Below, one piece after another: positions 46,305 through 58,037 of a stretch of DNA of 64,000 nucleotides. Under the pieces are notes generated by a model. That model worked only from the letters and a program-made list of their open reading frames with translations. It did not search any database and was not told where the DNA came from. The DNA comes from Kalaharituber pfeilii (taxonomy: Eukaryota; Ascomycota; Pezizomycetes; Pezizales; Pezizaceae): assembly GCA_015179045.1 (NCBI GenBank), contig WHUZ01000006.1, positions 1,364,001 to 1,428,000 on the forward strand, given 5' to 3'. The translations under genes were made by a program, and so were the position numbers. The number at the start of each line of letters is the position of its first letter. Positions within the stretch are counted from its first letter, which is position 1.

Positions 46305-49300
46305 TTATATTGACATCTCCAAAGTGTCCAACCCCTCCAAAAGCACTTCCGGATCATACGATTCGAACATGACTTTGGAGATCAGTTTGGCCCTGGAAGA
46401 GAGGTGTTGTTAGTGATTGAGTATGGAAGGTTGAGGGGGGAGAGCGGGGGGATATGGGAAGAATTAAGGGAGATAGAAAGCAAGACTCACAATCGTGTGG
46501 ATTCTCGGCCTCGGAGTTCTTCTTCCAGCTGTTTGGACTTGATGGCGGCAGCTATTTTACCAAAAGTTAGTACCTTTTCCGTCAGGATTCCCCCATGGGG
46601 CCAGTGGTGGTTTCTCCGATGTATGCAAGAGGCATAGGAAACGTACTCTCCAAACACTGCTTCGGCACGCCTGCCAGCCTCGCCACATTCAACCCATACG
46701 ACCTATGTGCAACGCCCTCACCAATCTGGTATAAAAATGTAATATTCTCCGACCCGTCCTGTGCCTCTTCAAACTTCATATGTGCATTGATCACGTGCTC
46801 TGGATACTTCTCCCCAAACTGCGCGAGCAGAGGGTAATGTGTGACAAATAGCACCATCGACTTTAATGTCGTGATGACGTGATCCAACACAGCGTGCGCA
46901 ATGGCAACACCATCGTGTGTAGACGTGCCTCGGCCAAGCTCGTCGAGGATGACGAGGGAACGAGGCGTGGCTTGCTTCAGGATGTCGCTGGTCTCAGAAA
47001 GCTCGACCATGAAGGTGGACTATAGATAACCTAGTCAGGTATGCAGTAGTGGAGCAGGAATCCTGGTATTGAACATACCTCACCAGCCATCATATTGTCA
47101 TGGGCGCCCATTCTTGTAAAGACAGCATCTAATAACCCCAATTTCGCATACTTCGCAGGAACATAGCTCCCAATCTGGCCCATGATGGCAATAAGAGCAA
47201 CTTGACGCACATACGAGCTTTTGCCACCTGGAGGAACTCTTCAGCATATGCGCTACGTTTGAAAGAGGGTAATTCATATACCCATATTAGGCCCAGTGAC
47301 CAGCAGCGCCCTGTGTCCTTTCGAACTCAAGTCGATATCGTTGGGGACATATGTATCAATCAACATCCGTTCCACCATAGGATGTCGCCCCTCTTCCACC
47401 TTAATGCAGATCTCATCCGTGTACTCCGGCTTCACGTAATTTGGCTGATTCGCTACTGCAGCCAATGACAACAGGCAATCAAGAGTAGCTAGACTCTGGA
47501 CCGCATCCCTTAGCTCCTGGTATTTTGTAGCTATCTCGGCGAGGAATCCCTGAAACGCCTTGTCACATTCAGCCGCAAGAGACTCCTTCAACTGATCCCT
47601 TTCTGTCATCAGTTTTACGACTGCTGGGGTGTGAAACCGGGAAACCTTTTTAGTCCCGCTGATTTTTATCCAGCTTGCTGGGACATTCTTGAGACTGTCC
47701 TTGGTATTGTCTACCTCGATAAGGTACTGGTGAATTATCAGTCAGTTCGGCTAAACAATGGAGCTTTGTCTGTCAGGTAAGTCTACCTCAACCTGCGAGA
47801 CTGTCACAAATGTGACTTTCTTCTTCTTGAGCTGCTTTGCGATATCCACTAACTGGTCCTGCAGGTCCTGTTCCACAGCCACTATTCCCATCTTCTTCTC
47901 CGCAATGGCTTCGTAATTCTCTTCCTCATTCTTGAAGAAGGCGTACTTATCGTCCTTCGCAGCAGCTTGGTGATTGAATACATCGAGGTATGCCGCTATA
48001 TCCTTGGCAATTGCTGGTAATGCACCAATTGCTTCATTGATGATCTGAGATTTGAAACCAACCTCATCAGGCGAATCAACCTTTGGAAATGTAGTGGCAA
48101 TTCTATTCATTGTCTGAAGAACAGAATGCAATTCAGGGCGAGTACACTAGAAATAATCAATATATCAAACCTTTATGTAAGTGGACTGTACAATTCAGGT
48201 ACCTTCCCATAGTAGATTCTAATCAATCCTTTCTCCAGATCGTATGATGTTTTCGATAGCAACTCTTTTAGCCTTGACAAGTTCAAGTTCTGCCCTGCCT
48301 TCATCTCTTCAACTGCCGCGATCCTCTCCTCAAGCTGTCTCTTATCAACTAATGGCCTTCCGACCCATTTTCTTAGCAATCGTTTTCCAAACTTAGTTTT
48401 TGTCCGATCCAGCGCCCAAAATAAGCTACCCTTTTCAGTGTAGTCAGTTTGATTATGGTAAACCTCGAGGCTCGATAATGTATTGCCATTTAAGAGCATG
48501 TGAGTTCGAGCACTGAAGCTTTGGAAGTACTTGGTCAAATCAAAGACATGCTCCAATCCATAGCTCTCTAGATGTTTTATCATAGCAGAGAGGCAAATTG
48601 TTACTGGGTCTGGGAAATTCAACACAGTATCGAGTAAGTCATTCACCCCTGTTTTGTTTGCCTTGTCAGCATAGAATTTGGAGACGTGGCTACTGGCAGT
48701 TGCGGCCATGTTTTTGGGTCTATCCAGCCTCTCCACGCGGATTTTATCACCGAGAATCGACGTCCTGTAACAAGTAAGTATCATTGCTGGTTACCACAGA
48801 CTCAAGAACGCGGACTTACGTTGAGCCAGCAAGATGTGTAACAAGTTTATCTGTAGCCTTGGAGAGTTCACCAACAATGAGAAGCTCACATGGTGCTATG
48901 TGAAGCAGTCTGGTTTCAATCTCGCTTCTCATAAACCCATCATCGAATTCGTCATATACAACATCTCCAGTCGAGGGCTGCACGGCGATTATTCCCACAT
49001 GAACTTTTTCATCAGTGCCCACCCCACCTCCAGGTTTCTCCGTGAAACAGAGAAGGTATCCTGTAGCAGGCGCACTTGTACCGATTCCAGAGATATCGTC
49101 AAAACCGTCAACATCGTCAATGTACGTTCCTTTAGTATACAGGTTGGTAAGTTTTCGCACAAATGGTGTGTGACGATTATCACCAGCAGCTTTAAGAGCT
49201 GCAGTTTCGAGCTGACGAACAATTCCCACTTTATATCCGGCCGCAACGAGTCTGGAAGCAGTTATTCAGATATTCAGATTTTGCCAGACGAAGATAAATT

Positions 49301-50425
49301 TAGAATCTTACCGCTTGACATGGACATGCAATCGATGCACCGGAATGCTCGCAGATGCAAATTTGTCTAAATGGGCCTCGGAGGGGTCTGAGTGTCATAT
49401 GAGTTGCCATTCACAGAATATTGTAGCAAAAACTTACGTTCATCAAATCTCATTTTTCCAGGAATGCACATAATGGAGAGCTCTTTTGATGCTATCCTAG
49501 CGTCCTCTCCAAAAAATCTAAACTTATACCCCACCTCTACTACTAGTATTGTATCGGGATACTTCATCTTGATATCCAGAACTTGTTTCTCCAGCGGCGT
49601 CAATTTACCTTTCCTTTTCTTGCTTGCAGTTGCCTTTGCAGTTCCTTTCCTGCTCCCTTTAGGTTTCGGAGTATCTTCTTCATCTTCCTCATCTACCTCA
49701 TGGTCATCTCCGTCTCCATCCTCAGCTGCTTCGCCATCCTCTCCAGTATCTCCGCGGATAATATCATCAATTGAACTTGGACGGCCTAATTTTTGCAGAA
49801 ACTTTTCATGCAAATTGGTCTTTTGTCGTTTGTACTGTGCATCTTCAACTGGCTTTGACGGAGACTGTAAAGGATTGTATATGAACCGATTCGTCTTTTG
49901 TTTTGTTGATTGCTTATCTGCTGTTCCAGAGACCGAAAGGCTCTTTAACTTCGATGTTGCTGTCGATATCTTTGGAATTGCATCCTCCATTTCGATGTCT
50001 TGCGATTCGCCACCCATTCCCGCTTCATCCTTTTCATCTTCTGATTGCGGAGAACTTGGACCTCTTCTCAACTTCTTCCGCCCTTTTCCCAATTGTGAAG
50101 AATTCTTTTCGGTACTCTCTTCACTCCCATCTTCATCTTCTGACTCCAAATCACGTTTCCTGGATATCGAAGCAAATCGGCTATTTGTGGATCTCTTTGT
50201 TCTTGGCCTTGGGATATCGTCCTCATTTGCCTCATCATCCACAGCAACATTTGATTTGGGGGTTAACTGAGAGTTCACAGGATGGCTTATAGCACCAGAG
50301 TCAATTTTGAGTTTAGTAGATGACTGATTCGTGGCCGTTGGTATTGACTGTCTGGGTGCAAAAAAGCTGGAAATTGTTCTTTGCTGCTTCCCCTGGGAAG
50401 TGACGGATGCCTTCGATGGAGCCAT
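46305..50425 (-). CDS. MSH3: DNA mismatch repair protein Msh3 (MutS-beta subunit)
   Basis: With Msh2 it forms MutS-beta, which recognises insertion/deletion loops. Ten exons: 50425-49438, 49387-49312, 49251-48820, 48764-48203, 48146-47787, 47726-47282, 47227-47079, 47019-46647, 46551-46491 and 46392-46305; 3534 nt, 1177 residues. Near the N terminus QRTISSFF (residues 15-22) is a PCNA-binding box. An acidic linker precedes the mismatch-binding domain ([21 protein letters not shown]). The connector and lever follow ([13 protein letters not shown]). The ATPase has Walker A TGPNMGGKSS spanning introns 6/7, STFMVELSE, Walker [16 protein letters not shown] and [11 protein letters not shown] 50425 (MAPSKASV) is preferred over one 37 codons upstream because the protein core of the family starts here. 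Splice phases agree throughout. Confidence 0.95.
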
Positions 50426-51043
50426 AATATCGCGAATACTAGTATGTTGCTGGGTATTATTATTCACCGTATCTGAATTATTTGCGTCTGGCGTGTAACA
50501 CGCGTTTAGTGTCGCTGCCACACAGTCTTGGCACACGCATGTGTATCAAGGTACTAGTACTCAGTACGGAGAGAGTACAGTACATAAGTAAAAAGTCTTA
50601 GGGAACTATGCAGTATAAGGAAAGGCGTTTTACCAAGCTTTGGAGTCACGAGACATGCATCCGAGAGGTCCCTTCTTGAGAAAACACAACTCAACTAAAA
50701 GTACTCCTTTTTTAATTCTGAAAAAGGATTTAGATTCCCTGATGCCCATTCATACGGTCTATTGATTTTTGCAATTTTCTAACTACTTTATTGAATTTCT
50801 TAGTGATTTTTCGAACAGCACTGAAAAAAGAGGTGCAAGGAACACTATAACAAGGTTAGTATCAGGACTTTCTGATTGGACAATAATCAAGCATCAGACA
50901 ACAAATGTTAATATTGAGAGTACCAGACTGTGAGGACAGAGCCCAGAGGACGAAGCCCAGTAGGGGAGTAAGTCTATTGATGATGATGATCTTCCCTCAT
51001 CTCGAGTCTAAACTAAGGTTTTAAATACTGTGGCTCGCACACC
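50426..51043. promoter_or_regulatory. MSH3 upstream region
   Basis: Should include the MSH3 promoter. AT-rich with no clear element. An (ATG/GAT)n stretch is near 50978. Confidence 0.4.
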
Positions 51044-51165
51044 AGAAGCTTCTGTCACCGCTATGCGCCGTATCGCCATGCGCCGTATCGCCATGCAGCC
51101 CTAGCTGCCCATGTAGAAGCTTCTGTCACCGCTATGCGCTATATGCGCCATGCAGCCATGACACA
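51044..51165. repeat. Direct repeat and short tandem array
   Basis: AGAAGCTTCTGTCACCGCTA occurs twice (near 51045 and 51114), about 69 bases apart. Between the copies, CGCCGTATCGCCATG is repeated in tandem and related GCGC.ATGC variants follow the second copy. AGAAGCTTCT is itself a palindrome. Confidence 0.8.
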
Positions 51166-51689
51166 GACTTCACGTTTACTCAACTATCAACTGGCAATAC
51201 AAAAGTTGAGGTTGACTGTATCCTCTAATAGTGATATTGTTCATTGTCAGCTTCCCTATGCTCTGGCTTGATATTTCAGTGAGCCAATGGGTATATATCG
51301 GGGTACCTACAAGTGATACTGCAAGACAATATTTGACTGGAATAAGTTCATTATCGTTCCTAGTGATCGTTGTTATAAATCTCAAATCCCAATTGCAAAC
51401 CCTCAGTTTCATCAATATCCATATATGTAGCTATCAATAAGCTCTAGCATAACTAGCATAACGGCTATAATCATGAAGACTAATAGTTAAAACACAAAGC
51501 ACAATGACAAGTAATTATGGCGGCATTGGATTTAAGCATTCCCAGATATTACACAACTGCTGCTTAAAAAGCATCATGACATCGATACTGAATGGAACTA
51601 AGTTGAACAAAACAGAAAGTAATATCAATGAAAAGAAGTATAGAGTATCGACAGTGGTACATTGAAGGGATCAGAGGACATTATACTTT
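51166..51689. other. 3' flank of the zinc-finger gene
   Basis: AT-rich, only a short ORF of about 70-80 residues on each strand and nothing recognisable. Probably the 3' UTR of the minus-strand gene to the right. Confidence 0.45.
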
Positions 51690-53291
51690 CTATCGAGACT
51701 CAGCATAAAATCCTTGGTTCAATGTGTCCAGGTTCCTTAGACATGTCTCATGGATGACATCGTAAAAGCCATTCGCTGTCTCGCTACCATTCGCGTTTGA
51801 GCCGAGTGACTCATCATTACCGAAAGTAGATCTCTCATTAGATCTATGGAAGTCAATACATTTCTGATGCGTAGACTGGTGCTGTGCTGGTGTGGAGCTC
51901 TTTCCCAGATGTAGTGAACTCAACAAATTCGAATCGATAAGTTCGGCATCCCTATGCAAATCTGGTAAACATCCATTTTGAAAATTGGACCGATTATCCA
52001 AAGTTGTAGTTGGAGGAAATGGAGGATTCTTCCCAACAGGTGAAGTGGGAGTCAAGTATGAAGAGTGGTGGGAAGTATAACATACATTATGTTGTTGACT
52101 TGGCTGTAGTGGTGGAAGAATAATCCTGCCGTCACTGGTTCGGTGCGGGAATGTACACTGAGAATTGTCGTTCGCGAAAGCTTTTGGTAGCTCGGTTCTG
52201 ATGGCGAAGGCCAACTCATCTTCAATATCCCCATCAGCGTCTACATCAGAGTCAATAACATTTAGATCGGCATTAGCGTTAACGTTTAGAGTGGCCTCTA
52301 ACGATAGTTCACTTGTAAGCTCCTCGGCCTTGCCCGATGTGCTGAGGCGACCATCGATGTCCCCAGGGCTAAGAACACATTGTGAACTTGGACAAGAGAA
52401 CTCTTCATTGGATTCGATACTGATACTTGGTGAGGCTTCACGCTTCACGTCTGGGACAAAACTTTGCAAGATTCTAGATGTTCCACTAGTAGTGCTGCTG
52501 TGGTTACCACGCCTGGGATTGAAATTAATTGCAGTATCGAAAACTCCCATCCCCGGCCAGATTTTCCCTCGCAATCGGGGGCCTCTAGTTGCTGAAACAA
52601 CGACCCCTTGATCAGGCCCGTCGATTATATCTCGCTCATCACTTTCTGGATTTTGGGTGACATCAATACCAGCGTCAGATTGATGGTACTCTGTTATCTG
52701 AAAGCCACGTGGGGAATACTGCAGCTGAGAGAACTGACCCTCAATTATGTTATCGCCAGTCTTTTCTCCTTTGACTGAATCTCTTTCGAGGCAGCCATTG
52801 TATTGACGAGGTGCCTCAGCGGAGAGACCACTATGGTTAGCTGATTGATTAGGAATATCAGGATTCAGTCTTTTTCTCTTGCTCTGAGGTTTGGGTATTT
52901 CCAGATATACATTGGCTGGTTCCTCGAGACCGGTTTCCACCTTAGGGTTGAGACTTAACAGTGTATTCTCCTGCACATTTTCCTGATTTTCAACTTTCAT
53001 CTTCTCCCTGGACCACTTTCCTCTCTTTATTATGAACCTATCTACCAGATGTTCTCCAATCTTTTCTTCAGCGTACCACTTTCTAAATCTCTCCAGGGCA
53101 TTTGCACACTCTTCATCCTCACATTGAGTTGCACAAAGCTCCAATTCAAAGAGGGTTCGCAAGTGAACTTTCGAGGCCAAGTGAGTAAGTAGGTGTGAGG
53201 TGTTTGAAAATGTGGGGTTTGGAGAGCAAGCGTAACAACGCAGGTCTCTAACCGGAATGAGCTTGGACGTGGATGCCGTGCTTGTCTGCAT
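51690..53291 (-). CDS. Hypothetical protein with one matrin-like C2H2 zinc finger
   Basis: Single-exon frame of 533 residues from ATG 53291 (MQTSTASTSKLIPVRDLR). The same frame continues up to an ATG at 53411, but the cysteine-rich domain follows the inner ATG closely, so I prefer it. The only ordered-looking part is N-terminal: CYACSPNPTFSNTSHLLTH then SKVHL, a C-x2-C...H-x5-H pattern with a helical continuation (ALERFRKWYAEEKIGEHLVD). It resembles the U1/matrin-type finger of many fungal hypothetical proteins. A KRKRLNP stretch could be a nuclear localisation signal. The rest is Ser/Asn/Pro-rich and probably disordered. A role in the nucleus is only inference. Confidence 0.75.
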   Translation of the reverse strand: MQTSTASTSKLIPVRDLRCYACSPNPTFSNTSHLLTHLASKVHLRTLFELELCATQCEDEECANALERFRKWYAEEKIGEHLVDRFIIKRGKWSREKMKVENQENVQENTLLSLNPKVETGLEEPANVYLEIPKPQSKRKRLNPDIPNQSANHSGLSAEAPRQYNGCLERDSVKGEKTGDNIIEGQFSQLQYSPRGFQITEYHQSDAGIDVTQNPESDERDIIDGPDQGVVVSATRGPRLRGKIWPGMGVFDTAINFNPRRGNHSSTTSGTSRILQSFVPDVKREASPSISIESNEEFSCPSSQCVLSPGDIDGRLSTSGKAEELTSELSLEATLNVNANADLNVIDSDVDADGDIEDELAFAIRTELPKAFANDNSQCTFPHRTSDGRIILPPLQPSQQHNVCYTSHHSSYLTPTSPVGKNPPFPPTTTLDNRSNFQNGCLPDLHRDAELIDSNLLSSLHLGKSSTPAQHQSTHQKCIDFHRSNERSTFGNDESLGSNANGSETANGFYDVIHETCLRNLDTLNQGFYAESR

Positions 53292-53411
53292 TTTGGGAAG
53301 TGATCTGATGTGAAAACAATGACCAAATTTGAATATTGGATGGTCTAGAATGCCCCTTGGTAGTCTTGTATGAGGTGTCAGCAATACATCGTCCAGCTGG
53401 CGAATGGGCAA

Positions 53412-54207
53412 GAAAGGAAAGTGAATTAGTGGTATCTTAGACCACAGCCTTTGAGTAGCTATGGTCTTGGTACTACTTACATAAAAAGTTCACTGAGAGG
53501 ACCTGGGGATGGTGGATTGGTACTGCCTGAGCATGAATGTTGATTTATGCAGCCGGAACCGTCAATAAGTCCAAGGTGTCCAGAAGTGGTATAAATCTAT
53601 GACAGGTGTCGAACAGAGGCTGAAGTTAAGTAGAGTGTGGGGTAGTCTCGCAACGAGACTAGGTGTGGGGTCAAGGGCTAGGTGCAGTGAAGTTGAAGGA
53701 AGGATAACAGCTGGGCCTGCTACCGTGCAGAACTGACCAAGGTGCGTAGTAGCCGAAAGGTCAAGTGGTTCCTAGTCTCGGCATCCAATGGCCATCCAGG
53801 TGAGTCGTATCATGAGTCAAGCACTCGTATGTATCACCAGAGTGGTTAGTAGGCTGCTTGCTTGTTTAGTCTGGACCCCTTGAGTGATGTCGAGTACCAT
53901 GGCTGCCGTAAATACTCTCAGAAACGACTGTAGGCTCATGTGCAGCTCACAGAGTATACTGAGGCTGGGGGACATGGGAGCATATTTGGAGTCTAACAGC
54001 TGTTGTGATTTCAGTGCAAACCTATACTACATTTGAGCGGTACCCACGCACAAAGTTATCTTAAGACTTAAGTACTAGAAAGAAGCAGGATTCGTGAGCA
54101 TTGACACATGAGACGGCGAGTAAATCCTGGGCATGATGCTACTTCATAAGTCTTTACCGAACACAAAGAGGTATTGAAAGCTGATATTAACAATTTTGTT
54201 AAATCCA
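53412..54207. other. Upstream region of the zinc-finger gene
   Basis: Promoter side of the minus-strand gene; it holds the 19-bp mini element listed separately. A second TAGTCTCGGCA occurs at about 53774 and again near 54602 without a partner repeat. No ORF of note. Confidence 0.4.
53643..53661. mobile_element. Mini inverted-repeat element reduced to 19 bp, with 9-bp near-duplication
   Basis: TAGTCTCG-CAA-CGAGACTA: two 8-bp terminal repeats of the 38283 family joined by three bases. Left flank AGTGTGGGG and right flank GGTGTGGGG agree at 8 of 9 positions, as expected for an old target duplication. Confidence 0.6.
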
Positions 54208-54375
54208 ATTTTCCGCGCTCTCAAAGTTTCCCTGCCAATGAAATTGATGTCATTAGATAGCTTCGGAGTTCCTCTATTGATCTATGCTGTTTACAAAGTT
54301 CCAGCTGCCCGGGGCGCTGAGGTACTGCTGTAGGGAAAAGGCGTTCAAGTCAAACTTGAATACCCTTATACATTT
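54208..54375 (+). repeat. Dispersed repeat, family R2, copy 2
   Basis: Homologous to 40436-40620 (see that entry). The divergence, with several small indels, implies an old duplication or an old transposable element. It lies in otherwise featureless DNA between two genes. Confidence 0.6.
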
Positions 54376-55322
54376 ACGGGTACTAGGCCTTATTGTAGAT
54401 ATATCATGAGTACATAAGTAGCACAGCACAGCATCTGGTGAACACTTAGATGAAGGTAGTATGTACTGGCATAACCGAGTTAGGTCGGTGTATATTGGCA
54501 CACATTGGCCTTCCACATCCACAGTCTTCCTTGTCATTGCAGTCTCGAATTCCTCAAATGTCGAGGCTCTCTCTCGCCAGCCCAGGCCCCAGTCTGGTCA
54601 TAGTCTCGGCACCGCCCGGCCCGGGCTGGGGTCGTCCTGTTGTCTGGCTGCCCGGGCTGCGGCGCCCTGCCAGCTTGCCCGGCCATGCGGCCCAGATGCT
54701 TACCAAGTATAGCCTGAACACTCGGCGTGAGAAACCACTACGCCATATCTGGCATGCATAGAGCTTACTTACTCATAATCGCATACGAGTCGGCAACGTC
54801 CAGTCTGTTCGGTACAACGACCCCGCAGAGGGGCGTTCTCTACTTATGTGCATACCTAAATTTCGGCGCCGGCACCCTCGGCCGTGAGACTGTTCTCGTG
54901 ACCTTCTCGGCTACTCTGTGCAGAGAGTACTGTGTGAAGTGCTAGCTCCGATCTGCGCGGGCTCGTACAGGGGCGCTGCACTCCACTCGATACTCTGCAC
55001 GCCGTACACACATTGATACGGCTTTATAGGCAATTTAACAAATATCGGTATGTATACTAATACTTTATGCAATCACCTTACAGCCAGTCCCAAAGGATGC
55101 AACAGTATTCACCAGCCTACCCTGACATCCTACCGACTTCTTGCACCCTCCAGGCTCCAGCAAGGTTCCCCAGTCTCTCTCGCATGCAGGGTGTCTGTTA
55201 TGGGCACTAGCGCGCGTAAGGGACCTCGCCAAATGCAAAATATCACAAGATCTCGCAAGATCTCGCACCATTAACATACCTCTCTTGTCGCGGTTCTACC
55301 GTGTTTAGCCAAGGCCTTAGCA
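54376..55322. other. Intergenic with a GC-rich block
   Basis: A GC-rich block at about 54570-54700 (CCCGGCCCGGGC) produces overlapping ORFs of about 100 residues that I do not accept as genes. The rest should include the 3' UTR of the FAR-17a/AIG1 gene. Confidence 0.4.
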
Positions 55323-56605
55323 TCACAACAGCTTCTTAACCTCCTCTTTGACTTTTCTGTTGAAAACATCATAAAGCCTCTTCAGACAGAGAGAGCTTAT
55401 GGTAAAAGTCAGAGCACTTGCAGCAAATACCATCGCACGCTGCTGTGTATTCAGCATTGCAAACAGTGGATATGGGTACCTTCAGTTCATTAGCATGTTC
55501 ATGAGAAAGATAGTAAAAAGGTCTGCAACAAAACTGACCATCCATTTCTCTTGTAGCATTCTTCAGTCCAGACCCAGTAGGCGCCCGCAATGAGCGAGCT
55601 GATACCTCCTGCTTCAACAATGGTAATGGTCCATGGAGGACTTAAAAGCAGTAAGTCTACCATAAGAAGCAAAGCTGGGAAGAGATGAAAGCTCAAGTCT
55701 ACCAGATAATGACTGATCAGATTCCATTACATGAGAAAGGCATACAATAAGATAGAGCATACCTTGAAGAAGTGGGCGTTTCAAATGGGCTGGAACAACA
55801 GCCTCTGGATCGTACTTAACTGAGGTCAATATAATAGCCCAGTAGAGAGGATCGACAAAACACACTCACCATGCTTATGCCCCAGTAAAGTATGGCTATT
55901 ACCACTTCCAAGGGCGTTGTTACTAGAGAGCACAAGTTTTTCCATTTGAACAAACGGTTTGATGTTGCAAGGTCTGCTAGGAATGCTAACGCAAACGTGA
56001 GGGTAGATAAAGCAAGACCGATGATCCTACCAGAAAACTCGGTCAGATTCTGTTAAATACAAACGTGTTCTATGAGGCGATCACCTCGCCTGTGTTAACC
56101 TACGTCAGGAATTTGAAATTCCACCTAATACATGAAATCTGAAATTAGTCAACATGTTTTAATTTGTTACCATCAATTGCCTCGAGAGCTGATATCTATC
56201 ATACCCGAATCCAAGTGATCTAGAGCAATATCGAAGACTGTGTTAGATCCTCTGCTTCACAGTAGCCGAATAATGTCTTCTTACAGTTCGTTCGGGTACA
56301 TATAAAGGCTATATACGTCAGCGGCTTACTTGAGATTCTCAGAGCAAGTGATTATGATAAGTATTGCCCAATTCAAATAAATATATGAAGCTTACCAGTA
56401 AAAAGAGAACGAAAAGGAGCAGATGCCTATCACCTGTGCGGTAGTCAGGACACGGTCAGAGTGTGCAATTTTGTCTGCTTGGACTCGGATCATTCATATT
56501 TTGTGAGTTCGGAGCATAACTCACATGAAATGCGGCTGAAAAAGATTTGGACGGTGAGTGATACCGCTGAAGAGGGTGCTTGCTGGGCGAGCCGCGATAG
56601 CTCAT
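55323..56605 (-). CDS. FAR-17a/AIG1-like multi-pass membrane protein
   Basis: Fungal member of the androgen-induced gene family (relatives in animals are FAHFA hydrolases with Thr/His active sites). Start MSYRGSPSKHPLQRYHSPSK at 56605, the typical HPLQR-SPS opening. Then come VIGICSFSFSFYW, GWNFKFLTIIGLALSTLTF, LFKWKNLCSLVTTPLEV and YWGIS. The third part holds YDPEAVVPAHLKRPLLQ, DLSFHLFPALLLMVDLLLLS, PPWTI, AYWVWTEECYKRNGWYPYPL and a C terminus ending RKVKEEVKKLL. Certain exons are 55479-55323, 55698-55539 and 55819-55763. The N-terminal half is split by at least three more introns. A micro-exon of about 16 nt near 56212-56227 and the donor near 55868 are not fully resolved. About five to six membrane helices. 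Molecular function in fungi is not established. Confidence 0.85.
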
Positions 56606-58037
56606 GTTGGGCAGTCGCAGTGAAGTCGATCAAATGGCTAGGCTGAACAATGGAAAGCCCTGAACGATGGCAAACACAGTAAAAGCAGCGTGCAACAAAG
56701 TTTCCGGCTACGCTCGAGATTGAGACAGAAGATTATTATTAATGACGAAGCTCGAGTCCGCTATGTTCTCTGCGATTCCGTTCAGCCCTACCAGCTCTGA
56801 TGCTCAGCGTGCTTGGTTTTGTACTGATGGCCTGAAGGAACGCTCAGCAGCGAAAAATCAAATGAGTGCCCAGGGTTGGTGGATTTCCAAGCATCCGACA
56901 GTGGCCAACTGACGGCGTTACTACTGGTGCAGCGGCTCCCAGCCAGATGTCGTTTCACACCCCTGTCCAGGACACCCAAAAAGCCTCTCCCCAACGTACG
57001 AAAAAGCTGGACCAACCAGATGTGATAGGTCACACAAGTTCAGGCAATGGGTTGGCAAGCACCCTCTGGGATAACCCCCTCCTCATCATCTTTGTCGCGG
57101 TCAGCAACAGCTTTGATACGGCAACCGCTGTCGGGCGCTGCTATCTCCAACCCCAGCATTAACCACTCTCGGCTTCAGTGCTGGGAAGGTGAACGACCAA
57201 ACGACAAGCCCGCCTGAGACGCACTAGACTGTCTCCACGGCCAGCCTGCATGACCTCGCTGTCAGTAATGGCTGCCTGAGGAGGATCTCGCTTCTATCAA
57301 TCCCCCTCCCCCAGACCCGGCCAGCAGTGGATGTCCTCGATTTCGCCCGCCGCTTTGCTATCAACCGCAGCAATATCACACCTCGCATTAACGCACTCCG
57401 CAAAGGATTACGTGCTTCCTTCCCAATACTCCCCTCCTCCTCAGCATTTTGCCGACTAGGCCATAAGGTCAGCACAGCAGACATCCATCCACTCCTAGGC
57501 ATCCAGTCCCGTTCCCCTCTCCATAAGCCTACTTAGTGGCCGTGCCAGATTGAGCCACTTTAGAAATACCCTGAATCACATACTTGCAATTTGAAGTCAC
57601 TGGCCATATCCGAAAACATTGGGATTGAAGGCAACCAAATACTAGTATTTGTTGTCATATAGTTACGCATATATCCAATCACGACCTGTGTCCATAACAA
57701 CATCAGTATTTCGCCTCCCTGCGTTTCCTGACTCAGTCTCCCGTGTCTTCCATAACTCCCGGCTCATTTATCCTTTTCCCTCCCTTTAATTAGGGTTAAT
57801 ACAGCTATAGTGGATTTCAGCTATCGTCTTGTCCACAAGCCCCACCATACAACACTCCCCCGCTCAGCGCATTTCTACATCCTTGAAAAAGGGAAAAAAA
57901 AATTATCACCCAACTCCTTACTTTGCAAACCTTTTCCTCATCTTTACCCCTCCCATAGTCTATAACACAATTCCCTAGCTTCGCTGGGTGAAAGCTCTGT
58001 TAGAGCCACTCTGATAAAACCTCTAAACACTTCGCCA
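56606..58037. promoter_or_regulatory. Divergent promoter region between the FAR-17a/AIG1 gene and the Zn2Cys6 factor
   Basis: About 1.4 kb between divergent start codons. C/T-rich tracts (57740-57960) look like the leader of the transcription-factor gene. ORFs of 60-100 residues at 56788-57540 lie on both strands and lack known motifs. Confidence 0.4.

Noticed and set aside
56866..57502. ORFs of about 90-100 residues on both strands
   Set aside because: Overlapping, without motifs, inside a divergent promoter region.
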